This document shows positions 1-12,859 of a stretch of DNA of 30,805 nt, in pieces. The notes under the pieces were generated by a model that saw only the letters and a list, made by a program, of their open reading frames with translations, made no database searches and was not told the origin of the DNA. Origin of the DNA: Smittium mucronatum (lineage: Eukaryota; Kickxellomycota; Harpellomycetes; Harpellales; Legeriomycetaceae); NCBI GenBank assembly GCA_001953115.1, contig LSSL01005197.1, positions 1 through 30,805 of the forward strand, given 5' to 3'. Position numbers and translations under genes: made by a program. The stretch's first letter is position 1. Every line of letters begins with the position of its first letter.

Positions 1-3000
1 CCCCTCCCCATCACCTCCCTCCATCCCCTCCCAAGCCATAACCAGTATCAAATAACGAACTGGGTAAAAAAAAAAAAAATTTTGGGTGTGTAATTATTGC
101 GTTCAAACCTTAACCCCCTACTCTTTATTCTTGGACCAGTAAAAATCACGCATTTTTGGTCTTTTTTGAAAATGTGCCAATCGGGCCCATTTTCCTGAAT
201 TAACCAAAAAAAGAAATGTTTAACAGCGACCTGTAATATTTAAATATACGGGGCATAAAAATGTCGAAAATTTCAGGCAATACCCAAAATACATACTTGA
301 TTTGCTTGTTTAATTGTGGGATTATGAACCATCAAGAATACATACATTTATCCACCCAAAATAAACAATAGAAAATTTTATATAGCGGGAATAAATGTTG
401 TAATTTTTATTTTTATTTTTATTTTAGAAAAAAAGAAGGAAAAAAAAAAAGAGTCTTCATTATTAAAAGGTGAAATAATACCAGCAAAAAAAAAATAATA
501 ATTCTTGCATTTCATTTCGAAAACCAGAAACTCTTTTTCTTTTTGGGATTTATTATTTTCTTCTTTCTTTAAATTATTGAAACCCCCCCCCTTTTTTTTT
601 TATAATTATAAAATCTTTATTCATTTTCTTTAATTTAAAAAATTCAAGAGACCCGTAAAAATATTTCGAGTATTGGGCTTTAATTTTATATGGAATCGGC
701 TCGTTTTATATTTTTCGGGTGAAATTGTACCCTGCATAAAATCTTGCGATTGTTTTTTTTTTTTTTAAAAAAATAAATAAATAAATGTGGTACCCGATTC
801 AATGTTTCTTGGTGTGTCAGAGGATTTCAAACATTTACATGTATTTTTTTTTAAACAATCACGGATTTACTAGAATTTTTCGGATTTTTGTTTTTCTGTT
901 TAATTTTATCAGTATGAAAAATTTTATTTTTATTTTTTGGAAATACAAATACTAATTCGTAATTTGAAAACTTATAAAATTAAGCCTAAAAAACTGAAAC
1001 GGACATAACGTTTTCAGATATTATTGAATACTATGAATAGTTTTCATTTAAATTTTAAATTATAGTTGAGAAAAATATATACCCAAAACAATTTATTCAA
1101 TGATAAACCTCCTACTTAAAAAAACGCCGTATCTTTTTTGTTGTAATTTTTAGTATATATAAATTCTTAATTATATAGATCAAATATATCATCCATTTTA
1201 TCAACTATATATTTAAAAGTGTTTCTCACTTTGGTTTGCCTTTGGGGGCGCTAATTTTGTCAACTGCAACAATCAAATCTATTGTATCATGCTGATAATG
1301 TGCTAAATATTATTTTTGTAGAGTTTATAATATCAATAAAATTCAATTAAAGATCGAATTTTTTTATTAAATTCAAAAATAAAATTACAAGAAAAGCTAT
1401 AAAATCAAAACTAAAATCTTTGTTAATTAATTGCTTAGTGATGTATTTTTCACTCATAAAAAGTACAAATTTTTTCCTAGGCATTTCACTTATACGCTCA
1501 AAAGTTTTGGCTCATAAGTTCTCAGCGTTTAATTTTCTAAACATAAGGGAGCTTCATTGATATGTTTTTATAAAGATTATATCTCTTTGTATTCAGAACT
1601 TGTAAATCATATAATTAAAGAGGCCATTATATTGTTTTTATTATATTATCATTTTTAAATTTTTTTTTCGGTAACATGGCTTAACGGAACTTAAAAAAAA
1701 TGTGTCTTCATTTCAATTATACTTTAAATCTTTTTCACATAAATATATTTTTCTGATTGAAAAAAATTATAATACTGTAAATATAAGCAGTCCAGTTTTT
1801 TTTAATTAATATATTAATAAATTAAAAATTAAAAATCATTTTTAAGTGTTGTGATTTTTTGAGTTTCAACGCTTTCTAGGTTCAAAAAAGAATAGAATGT
1901 GATTTGTAGTTTATTAATGTTAGATTATGATTATTGTTTTTCGTCATCAAATTTAGTTTTTATCTAATAGGAAATTCTGCATATATTTTAATTTCTGAAA
2001 AGAAAGAGCTCTTGGTGATTTTCGATTAAAAAAAGAAGTTTTCTTTCTGTCATATATATTTCTAGGTTTTAGCAGAAATTAAAATTATTTAAAGAGGGTT
2101 ATTTCATAGTCAGGAAATTCCTATTTTTCTTTTAATACAAATTTTAATCTTTTACTGTTGCTTCGATACTTTTAAATATTTTTCGATTTTTAAATACTAA
2201 TTCTTTTATTAATTTGGATATTGAAAATACAAGTATGAAAGAATTTTTACCGCACGTGCTAAATAAATTGTGTTAAATATTTTTTTACCTGGAATAAAAT
2301 TATATAAATGTAATTCTGCGTAATTTTTTTTCTTAATTAACAATAAAATATTTTAATATCAAGGAAAATCTATGCGTTTAATGATTATTATAACTGAATA
2401 TTATTTACTACATTATTAAGGTAAAACATCCAGTAATTGTGATACTGAAAAAAAAAATTTTTTTTCTCCTATACTTTACATGCTTTACTATTTTATTACG
2501 TTTTTGTATTATTCAAGATTTTCGAACGTTCAAAACGCTTTTTTATACGAAGATTAATATTCCGGCTAAATAGAAGGGAAATTTCCTATTATTTATATTT
2601 CAAATTAAACCCCGCTATTATTAATCATAAAAAATGTTTTTAAAATATTGTATTCGCTTATCTTTTACAATTAACTAACTTTATTCGAATTATATTCTTC
2701 AAAAAAAAAAAAGGACCGAATTTAAGTTTGAATAAATCTAGGTAAAAATATCTCAGCCACTAATTATAAATTATTTCATATAATAATAGTTTTAATACTA
2801 TTGTAAATTTATTCGTTTATAAGAAATAATTTTATTTAGTGGAATGAGGTTACTTTTTATGGTCTTAAATCTTAATATTCTTAAAAGATTATGTGAAAAT
2901 TAGCATTTAAATTATTATAATACGATTTTTTTATGAATTATAATAGGTTAATACGCTAATTTTAAAGCATAGTATTTTTATGAACCAGATATAATTCGTT

Positions 3001-4651
3001 CTGCCGCTATTTGAAAAAAAATATTAAAAAAACGCATTTCTTATCTAAATTAATGTGTTAAATTAAGATGTTTTTTCAATCATTTTTAAAAAATAAGGCT
3101 TTATAAATATTTTTGAATACATATTTATTTTATCATTTAAATAAACACATCAAAAAAATATGTAATAAATTTTGATAGCGACTAAAATAAATTCAGGATA
3201 ATTGAGATAAAGGATTGTTGATAGATTTAGATTTTAGCTCGACTAATGGAATTTAAAGCATTTATAAATATAGAAACTAATTAAAAAAATGTGGTAAATT
3301 TTTTTTTGTCGATGAATAAAATTTGAAGCATGTATTAATAGGCCTTTTACCACCAAATTTTATAATCATCTCTTTTTAATAATAAATAAGCTAAGGATTA
3401 TTTAATTTAAAATGCTTATTATAAAATTTTTAATACATAAAATTTGATTTGAATTTTTTTTCGTTGAATTTAGAATAAGTTTTATAGCCCTCCTTTTGAG
3501 TTTATTCAAATCCAAACACTATTTTAATAAATTTCAAATTCTATTTTTAGTTTTCAAAAGAAGCATAGTATTTTTAAACTTTAAAATGATATAAAAAGTT
3601 CAGATATTTAGCGTTTGAGTTTTTTTAAAAAATAAAATAAAAATCTATTCTGTGTTTATATCTTTATTTGACTGTCATATAGTTTTAATTTTTATTTTTA
3701 GATAATTAATAAAAATCGTTGATTTTTTGATCTAATATTACGAAAAAGGAGAGAAAAATCGAAAATAATATCCATTATAAATATTAATAAAAATAATTTA
3801 ATTAAAGATACTCGATTATAAATTAAATAAAGCTAAACTAAATTAATATCAAGATAATAACTTTGGAGAACCGTCAAAAAATATGGTTAGCATAATTAAT
3901 TTTTTTCTTTGCCTCATATTTTTGGATTTGAATTTTTATTTTTAAAATATAGCTAAATTAAATTAAAAAATAATGACAAAAGAAAAATACTTATTTGGTC
4001 AAAAATATAAAATGCAGTATTTTATGATTTGTTTCAATTTTTCGAAAAATCTGAAGCCAAAATTCATTAATTATTGCCTTTTTAATAAAATCATATAAAA
4101 AATTCAACTCATGGATTATTTGAAACCATTATTAATATTTATTCGATTATTGACGGTTTTTTAGAAGTTCAAGGCGAACTTTTTTGCAGTTCATTTTATT
4201 ATTTAGGAGCTATTTTTGATTTTTTGAGGTAAAATTAATACATGATATTTATTTTTATAAATAATTGATAAAAAAGGTTTAAAAAGAATTAATTTAACAG
4301 GTGGTTATCCCTAATAATAAATCTTTAACAATATAACTATAATGGAATATAAAATAATTAATAAATCCAGAAATAAATTATCATTTTTAGAATTTAATTG
4401 TTAGACTTTTTTTTCCATAATTTAATTATATTTTACTTCCCATATTTTTCCTAACTGGTAAAATATTCATAAGAAAAAATAACCAATTTTCACTTAAAAA
4501 ATAAATCTTATTATTAATTGGATAAAAACTGATCCATTTATTGGAAAAAATTTTGGGTTATCCCAGAATTTAAAATTTAAAAAAAACAAATAAAAACCAT
4601 GAATTAGCTTATTTTTTTTTATTTAACTTTTTTTTAAAAAAATTAAAATGG
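1..4651. other. AT-rich tract without recognisable gene
   Basis: No long frame, tRNA or rRNA seen. The first 330 bases and 640-840 are somewhat GC-richer, and the window opens with a C-rich pyrimidine stretch that is not a telomere repeat. Low-complexity items are an ATTTTT tandem at 403-425, C9T10 at 583-601 and an A10T8 tract at about 2448-2465. One exon-like island is listed separately. Confidence 0.6.
1226..1302 (-). CDS. Possible exon of an unrecognised gene
   Basis: A GC-richer island. On the minus strand it follows TATTTAG and reads HYQHDTIDLIVAVDK, then ISAPKGKPK, then TGA. A GTGAGA donor overlaps the end, so the stop may not be used. G/C counts are 13, 7 and 7 of 23 at the three codon positions. 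The plus strand of the same island is also open but with less coding-like bias. Not recognised. Confidence 0.18.
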
Positions 4652-4672
4652 AATTAAAAATAGAAGGAGCTT

Positions 4673-4740
4673 ATACAACTTTTCACTAGTAATTTCAAAA
4701 ATAATGAAAAAAAATACAAAGTTAGTAAATTAAAATTGGT
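4673..4740 (+). repeat. Left terminal inverted repeat of the 4.65-5.5 kb element
   Basis: This 68-nt arm matches the reverse complement of 5432-5499 without gaps, with about ten mismatches by hand count (near 85% identity). The G/C-containing core CTTTTCACTAG is exact. Confidence 0.75.
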
Positions 4741-5431
4741 AATAGTGCATTTGAGCTCAAGAATAGTGAACATTTGTTCGAAAATAATGCATACCAATTG
4801 GTTTTAGTGAATTTTTTTTGGTAAATTGTACAGTCTAATATGTAAAAAACGAGACCATATTGGCAAAAAGTAAATTATAATTCGAAAAAACGGTATTGGG
4901 AGAATCTTAGACGACAAGACTCTTTTTTACTTATATAATTATGTGCCAATTTTATCTCATCGTACTATTGGACGAATAAATATGTAAAGTTTTCAAATAT
5001 TTGGCTTGTTTTCTTGTTTTAGGCATTTGGGAATTATTATTTGTTATTTCCACTATTTCCAACGAATTAATAATATAATATAATTAACAATTTTTTTTAC
5101 TCAAAAGTAAATATGAACCTCTGTGAATCAAAACGCCTGATATGTCGAATAATCATCCATTTACATCTTTTCGAATTAGAACTTAAAGTTTACCAATTAG
5201 AACTCACCATTTTACAATTATAATTTATCATTTATGAACTAATTTTCACTTTTTTTCAATCCAATTGCACTATTTTCGAATTAATTTTCACTCCATCCAA
5301 TTATTATGCACTATTTGCGAACCTATTTTCACTATTTTCGAATCTATTTTCGAAGTTATTTTTGCTATATACAATTATTTTGCACTATTTACCAATCAAT
5401 TATCTCTATTATTGAATTTTATTGCACTGAA

Positions 5432-5499
5432 TCCAATTTTAATTTACCATTTTTGCATTTCCTTTCACTATTTTTGAAATTTCTAGTGAAAAGGTGTAT
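5432..5499 (-). repeat. Right terminal inverted repeat of the 4.65-5.5 kb element
   Basis: Partner of the left arm, read outward-in on the minus strand. The next inward sequence on this side carries two tandem subterminal units at about 5261-5290 and 5297-5332. Confidence 0.75.
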
Positions 5500-8395
5500 G
5501 TTCACATATATTTAAAATGGGTATGCTTTTTTTTTTTAAGAATTCATTTATTTATTTCTGTTATTTTTAATTGATATTCTAAACCTTTATTTAAAACGAT
5601 AGAGTTTTTCATTCATTGGTACTCCTCTTCAGTGGATTTAATATTATAATTAATGCCTTTATTTTTTACCAGCCATCATCACTCCAATAATAACTTTTGA
5701 TTACTATATCCAAAATGTAAATTTAGAATAACTGGTATTTTTACCTTATAATCTGCATTAAATAAGCCTTGAATTTGAAAATTAACTTGATGCATTAAAT
5801 TATCCAATTAAACACCGGAAATCTAGAAAAAAATTCAAATTTTAAGCAAGATTATTCTACTTTATTGAAAAATATTAAATATAATCTGTTTTAAAATCAT
5901 TATAATTTTAATTTTCTCTGTAAAAATATTGATAATTTGATAAGCTTTCGAAATTACCTTATCAAAACAATAGGATATATCTTTGAGATTATTTTCTGAA
6001 AGCTTATATAGTATTTTCTATTTTATTATATTTTTATTATTGGGGGTTTTCATTGTATGTTTAGAAATTATTTCAATATTCTGATATAACTTATAAAATA
6101 AAATAAATTAATTTTAACATCTAAATGAGTTTAACATAAAAAAATGGAGATATAATCTGGAAAACAGTGCTTAATTTAATCTCAACATATGCCTTTAGCC
6201 CCCTCTTAATTGTACTAACAATAGACACATACTAAAATTTCGCTATTAATAAATTCCAAAAATATAACCGAAATATTGTATATTCCTGAAATCGATAAAA
6301 AATTCAGTAACCTGACTGAGTAAAAATTGAAAAAATAAGGAAAACCGATGAATAAATTTGCTGGAGGAGTTTTAAGGTTCCAAAGCCATTTTTTATCTAC
6401 TCTAATATAAATATCAATTTCAGATCTCCATAATAATTACTTTATAAATAAAAACAATATTATTTTAATCAAATTATAGAAAAAATAATTCCTTAAAAAC
6501 CTCTTTTCGGAATGATTTATATGATTCAAATTATATTCATTATATATCACAATACCAAAATCAGCCTTAAAAGTTTCATTTTTCAAGAAAAAATGAAGGA
6601 AATATAGAGATAATGCAACATTATAAAGTAAAATTAAACATGTCTTCATTCCTGAACATAAAAATTTTCAATGAGAGGAAAAATTTTTTATAAAATTTTT
6701 TTTTTTTACCTTTTTCAGATTTTTATGTTTTCATATCTGTTACTCATCTTCAAAAACATTTTATAAGGCTTTTTATATTAAATTCATGCGCCTGCAATGA
6801 GTTTGCAGATAGTTTCTGTCTATAATAATCTATCCTCTGAATTTGAATTGGAGTTCTTTTGATTGATTTATTGATTTATTTTTTTTTCTATTTTCGCATT
6901 TAAGTTTATTCTGTATTAAATTTTTGAATATTAATTTAATCTCAATCTACTTATTGGTTATCCTAAAATTGAATTCTAAATTTTTGTAAATGTCATATTT
7001 AATTTAAATTTTTCGATAATTAATATTCTTATATGATATCTTGGATTATTTATTGAATAAATGAGAAAAAAATACTAAGATATTCTGATTAAGGTTGACT
7101 TTTATATCCTATAAAAAATAGAAATTTTAATAAAGTATTTTTATAATTTTTACGTCAATATTCATAATTTTTCTATCCAACCACCTCGTAAGCGTTCCTA
7201 ATAATAAATAAGAAAATTTGAATTTAAAAAAACTTCTATCAACAAAACATTTTCCGTGTTATTATTTGAAACAAGTTTAAATATATATTTTTGTAAAATA
7301 ATCGATTTTTCCAATTAAAATTGAGTGAATCAATATGAAGGATTAAAAATCATCAACATGTTATTGTACATAAATATAATAAATATCCATAAAATAAAGC
7401 TAATTAAATATACTCCAAATAATATTTCACGCGTTTCGAGTCTTTTATGAGTTTTTTTTATATTTAGTTATCATACATACTCAAATTAGTACAATAAACC
7501 CCAATTTATTAAGTTATTATACTCAAATTTGAGACATAGGAATTATTAAAAAATATTTTCATTTCTCAATGGACTTCCATCAATTCTAAAGCTACCATTA
7601 TAGTATAAAACCAAAAAAATCATAAGATGTTTTCGTGAATTTTTAATGAATTTCGATTGCCATAAACCAATATTCTGTGAGATTAAAGATGGTTTTCGGG
7701 TATTTAAACTCTCTATATTTTACTAAAGTCTGTATATTTTTTTAGAATTTGAAACAAATAATGGCACATACATGTTCTTTTTTATTTATAAAATTTTTTA
7801 GGGTGAAACCTCTAAAATAAAATAAAATAAATATAAGTATCTTTTTTTTCCGAAATTATACTTATATATAATTTTTTTTATAGAATTTCTAAATAAAAAA
7901 CTGTAGCTGAATTGAAATATTTTAGAGATTTTTGAAGATTTTTTTTTTACTTAATCTGTAATTTTCTATTAGATAATTGATACCTTTGTCTTGTACTTCG
8001 TTTAAAAATAAATTATGCGCAAAAAAAAAAAGTTATAATCAGCTTCTTCACTGATATAATTTTTTGAGATATTTTAATATAATTATTTTAGAGTTAAATT
8101 ATAGATATCATTTTCCATTCTTTCTGAAGTGATCAAGGATTTCTCATTTGAAACCCCAAAATCTAATTATGACAATTCTTCTACTATATAAACTGATACC
8201 AATTATGTTTGTATTTTTGATTTATTTTTGAAGAATCCAAGAAATTTAGAATTCATTTTCTATAAATTTAATAAAAATCTGGACTCTTTAACCTCGTTTT
8301 TTATTTCATTAAAAACTGTTTTACAAATTCTAGAACAGAAAAAAAAGTATTTTTACATCTCATCAGCACTTCTATTTAAAATTATAGCTACATTT

Positions 8396-8515
8396 TTACG
8401 TATTTTTTAAACTTGATTGCTTTTTTTTAGATGGAAAAACATCTGAAAGCCTTACTAAAGCAGGTAATTCCACTTTAATTTCTATCCCTGTTTGTAAATC
8501 CAAATTCAGTCTTAC
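8396..8515 (-). CDS. Possible terminal exon of an unrecognised gene
   Basis: After an AAAAAAG acceptor-like site the minus strand is open for 39 codons to TAA, including NLDLQTGIEIKVELPALV. Over the 26 best codons G/C occurs 13, 8 and 4 times at positions 1, 2 and 3, a coding-like bias in a tract that otherwise has almost no G/C. An exon-like piece with compatible phase (PNSVLIQPPI, about 9419-9389) lies upstream. No homology recognised. Confidence 0.2.
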   Translation of the reverse strand, partial: VRLNLDLQTGIEIKVELPALVRLSDVFPSKKKQSSLKNT

Positions 8516-11500
8516 CTTTTTTCATATTTTTTTAAAAGGGGGGTTTTTTTATAAAAAAAATCATTTTTTTTTTGAATTTGTAAATTTGTAAATTTTCGAA
8601 TTTTATTTTTTTACATAAAATTTTAGTTATTATTGAAGACATTTTTTTAATTAACTTCAAAAAATATCATATATATATATATTTAATTAGAAATAAAAAA
8701 TTTCATCTGACAAAGTTATATTAACATTATTCTAATTGTTTTTAATATAGTAAAAAACCAGTAAAAATAAATCTCTTTATAAAAACATTTAATTGCATAT
8801 TAAAAAAATTTCCGATATATTATGTATGTAAAATATAGAAAATAATCGTTAAGTTATACAATAATCTGAAATACACGTATCATCGGGGTTAATGGAAAAA
8901 TGTTTTTATTTTTACTTTTTATAATTTCAAGAATTTTAGTTCCAATAAAAAGAAAATTCAAGTAAAAATTATTTAGGTTTCTTGTCCAAATTTTTATTGG
9001 AGAAAAATATAGAGGTTTAAAAATATAATAATTTTTTTATTAATATTATGGTTTTTTTTTTTACTTAAATAAAATTTCCGGATGTTTAGACAATAAAAAC
9101 AATAAAAATTTACAATTTTAAGATTTATTAAATATTCTAAATATTTTTTTTAATCGAAATTGCGCTTTGGAGAAATATAAGCTTAAATCACAAGATGATT
9201 CATAAATAATCCAAGAAAATTTTCACCATTATTTTTTTAAATTGATTTATTGACTTAACTCATCAATTATAATATTTTATCTCTAAAATTGCAAAATTTG
9301 CATAAAAATCAATTTTTTTGTCCAAATATCAGTCAAATATTTTTTTTATACTCGTGCTTATTCTTCTATAGAAGAATGTATTTAACTATTTACTTTTACT
9401 ATTGGAGGTTGTATTAATACTGAATTCGGTTCTGAAATATTTTTGTAGAAAATCGCGATTATAAAACCATAAAAACTGCTGAAAGTAAGAGCCCTTTTTC
9501 TTGAAAATTTTCTTTTGTTTATAAAAATAGGTCTAAAACATTAGATTTCTTCTAGCTTGAAAAGGGATATCTTAAATTATAATCATATATACCTCATTTA
9601 TTTTAACTCTTGAATTTAGAAAATTTGGTAAAAAGATATCTCGAGTATATAGAATCATCGACACTTTTCCATAAAAAGTTTATCTTTGGATAGCTAAACT
9701 TCTATTTTATATTAAAACACTTTTAAAATTTAAACATTTACATACTTTCATTAGAATATGTTAGCAAACTTTATAATAATAATAATATCACTTATTTATA
9801 TGTATTTATAAATAAAATGGTCTTTTTTATTTTTATTTTAAAAGTTAACTATTCTTATTCTGTTGTTAATTAAAGTTTTTTTTTTATAATTAATTATATA
9901 TTATAAAATCCATGTTTATATATTTTTTTAATGGAATAAAGTAGCATATTGTAAACCTATCTCATTCAATAAGAAAGACTATCGACGAATAATTAACTTT
10001 TAAATGGCTAATATACAATAATACTAAATAAAACTTTAGCACATAGTCATCATTTTTTGATTTATTTCATTTTCTTTATTAATAAAATTTAAAATTCAAT
10101 ACAAATTTTCTATAGGAAGAATGAAATAATATAAAAAAACCAAATTCATAAAAAAAATTATAAGAATATTTGTACTATGTATTTAAAATATAAAGTATAA
10201 ATAATTTTATCAATTAAACTTAGTTGGTTCTGCTATTTTTTAATATTATTTTTTGGCTTCCTTACTTTCCTCCAGCTTTTATATATTAATATTTATAGTT
10301 TCCATTTTACTGAATTTTAAAAGGAAATTTTAAATATTTTGACTTTTTCTCTTCAAATAATTTAAGAAAGAACAACGAAGTTCGTTTTATATATATCTGG
10401 TTTCGGAAAAGAAAATGATTTCTTTAAATATTCCTACCATTGAATCATATTTTGAAAAATAGTTGTATATAAACACGCCACATACTAAACTCAAAGCTAC
10501 ATCTCCAAAAAAATTTTCCGACATATTTTTTTTTTCAAAATACTCTGTAAATAAAAAAATTATGATAGTTCAGGATTTTTTATGATATTTCATTATGAAC
10601 AAATTTATCAAACACATAAATAAAAATCATAGTAATTATATTATTATTTGAATAATATCGATATATTTTGCAAATAACACCTTATTACATTCTGTGAATG
10701 TCCCTATTGAACTTTTACTGTGAAATTTTTTTCGGGTGTTAGATTAATTCAATTCTTTCTATCCATTAATGATATTTAAAAAAGTTACAGAACTCGATTT
10801 TATCAGTGCTATAGTACATTCTAGCTATTTAATACCATTAAAATTTGAACAAATTTTTTGAAATTATAAAAAAATGTTGCATAGAGATGGGATAATCCTA
10901 TTTACACCATATTTCATGACATTTTTGTAATCTTAATTTAAAAATTTAGATATTTTTTGGATATATTACACTAGTAATTAACTTTATTCATGGTACAATA
11001 TAAAACCTTATTGGTACTATAATAGATTTAGCTGAATATAAAATTTAAAAATTTGCATAACAGTCAAATTCATTTTTATTAAACTCGTCATATAAGGTGA
11101 CAAATATCCATAATTAGGAATTATAATCATTTTTTTATAAGTATGGATTTACGGGTATAAATTTTTAATTTATGTTTGTAAATACTGCAGATATTTTGGT
11201 ATATAATCTTTGTGACTAAACTTATTTTGAGTATACATGTAAATTTACAGAAATTTTAAATACTCATATCAGTTTTTTTGGTTTAAATTTCAATCCATAA
11301 AATTTAAAATATTTATTTTTTTCTGATTTAAAATATCCAAAAAGTGATTCCTTCTGATGCCCAGGAAGTTAAAGCTTTTTAAGTTCGCTTAAGCTGTTTT
11401 TAAATATCTTCAGGTCACCTAAAACCCTAAAAAACACAAGTTTTTGCATTTGAAAAATTTAAATTTTATTAAATTGAGTTTTAATGCATGAGACCCTCAA

Positions 11501-12763
11501 TGCTTATATTCTTTGATTATACACGGAATTGTCAATACTTTTCCTGATTTCAAAATATCTAATTCATAATTTAATTAAGCTACGCTTATTTTTTAAAATA
11601 AAAGGTTAAAAATTTTATCAAGAAAATTCTCTTGCTTGATGTTTTAATATGTTCTATAAAAATTATTAACACTTTTTTTAAGTAGATAATAAATATTATT
11701 TAGTGGATTTTATTGGAAAATATTTATTTTTTGCGTATTTATTTAAAATAAGATCGAAAAAAGATCGGAATAAGTATAATTGTCTCTTTTTTAGACAAAA
11801 TTTCAATCACTAAGTAAAAATATGCATTTGAGATAAAATAAAAAAAAAATTGTATGTAAGAGAATAAATCGATTTAAAAAAATCATAAATAAAAATGGCT
11901 TGGTTTATTTTAAGAATAATCTTGTGATCTAAGCTTAAATAGCGAAAAATAGACTTGGGTTTACCCTAAGCGTCTTTGTTACCAATAAAACAGGTTTTTG
12001 GTGATTATCAAATATTTTAAATTAAATAAGATGCTTTTATCTAATATTTACCGAATTTAAAACAAATTGCATAATTTTTCATTTTTGAGATAATTATTAT
12101 TATTTTTTTTCTTTGAGAATTGCCCTGGGATGTTTTTTTAAATAACTGTACTTATTTGGATTTATTTTGAATTTTTCTAATCCAAATATACTGCGAAAAA
12201 GCGTTACAAGAATTAAATTTAAGCTACTTGCTCTACGAAACTATTAAATACATAATGATTAAAGATTTCTTTAGCTATTTTGTTTATTATTGAAGGAAGT
12301 TTTTTCATTTCGAATGTATTTATGATTAAACATATTAATATTTCAACCAGTATTATGAAAAATAAAACAGCCTTTTCCTTTCTTGATCCATAAATTGATT
12401 AAATTTACAACAATCTAAAACAAAACCACCTATTCTGACTTCCATTTCAACATAAATATTAATCAAGTTTATTATAATTTTTTTTCCCAAGAACTGAAAA
12501 ATAAAAATAAGTTTTTATATTTCTGACCTTTAAATTATTATTTTTTTATTTGATATTCATTGGCAAACCTCAAGCATTTCGCCACAAATTTCTTTACTTT
12601 AATTCTTTTCAGATTAATTTATGGGTTGGAAAATATTTAATCCAATAAAAATGATTTAAGTTTGTTTAATATTGATTTATGTCAGATATAATCCAATAGT
12701 TTAACATTTTAAATAACAAAAGCTTTTTTTTAAAATCCAAATTTTTTTCATAAACTGAAATAA

Positions 12764-12859
12764 GAAAATTTTGCGGATAAAGCATCTGGCGAAGCAAATA
12801 GCCCAAAAATATTTTTCAAACCCACTTTTTTGGACAGTATAATAAGTTATATAGCTTAA
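12764..12859 (+). CDS. Possible exon fragment, unrecognised
   Basis: Thirty-one codons open between stops, beginning ENFADKASGEANSPK and ending ISYIA. G/C is 11, 12 and 7 of 31 at codon positions 1, 2 and 3. There is no start codon; an acceptor-like AATAAG immediately precedes it. Protein-like composition is the only support. Confidence 0.14.
   Translation, partial: ENFADKASGEANSPKIFFKPTFLDSIISYIA

Larger units (their letters stand above)
4652..5511. mobile_element. Non-autonomous inverted-repeat DNA element (MITE/foldback-like)
   Basis: Two long inverted arms (4673-4740 and 5432-5499) bound an internal region without a transposase frame. The outer arms read ATACAMCTTTTCACTAG and then AATTTCAAAAATA, ending in GTAAATTAAAATTGG. 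The 9-mer TTAAAATGG occurs just outside each end (4643-4651 and 5512-5520), consistent with a 9-bp target-site duplication, a size typical of Mutator-like (MULE) elements. Inside both arms lie further copies of a subterminal motif, CCAATT..GCACTATTTTCGAA, in opposite orientation on the two sides. Short open frames at 5265-5515 are by-products of this repeat. The exact ends are uncertain by about 20 bp, because the 9-mer lies outside the well-matched arms. Superfamily assignment is an inference. Confidence 0.72.

Noticed and set aside
1..60. C-rich window start as a possible telomere
   Set aside because: The repeats are irregular CCCTCC/CCATC pyrimidine text, not CCCTAA or another regular telomere unit.
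48..332. Two-exon minus-strand gene: MVHNPTIKQANQ, then a 66-nt GTATGT..TACAG intron, then 60 further codons
   Set aside because: The splice signals and phase are attractive, but G/C is equal at all three codon positions (19, 17 and 18 of 50), a second acceptor gives an equally protein-like other frame, and part of the peptide comes from homopolymer runs.
785..955. Plus-strand ATG frame of 56 codons, hydrophobic
   Set aside because: Composition is dominated by F, I, N and Y from T-rich DNA; frames of this size are expected several times by chance in a tract this size.
6215..6440. Stop-to-stop minus-strand frame of about 71 codons including KKWLWNLKTPPANLF
   Set aside because: No start codon, no recognised domain, mostly I, F, L and N; kept as chance.
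9608..9694. Minus-strand exon-like piece reading YPKINFLWKSVDDSIYSRYL upstream of the 8.4-8.5 kb island
   Set aside because: Phase could be made compatible, but G/C is highest at third positions, opposite to coding sequence here.
10387..10524. Minus-strand ATG frame of 45 codons beginning MSENFFGDVALSLV
   Set aside because: Looks membrane-like but has no codon-position G/C bias, and several such frames are expected by chance.
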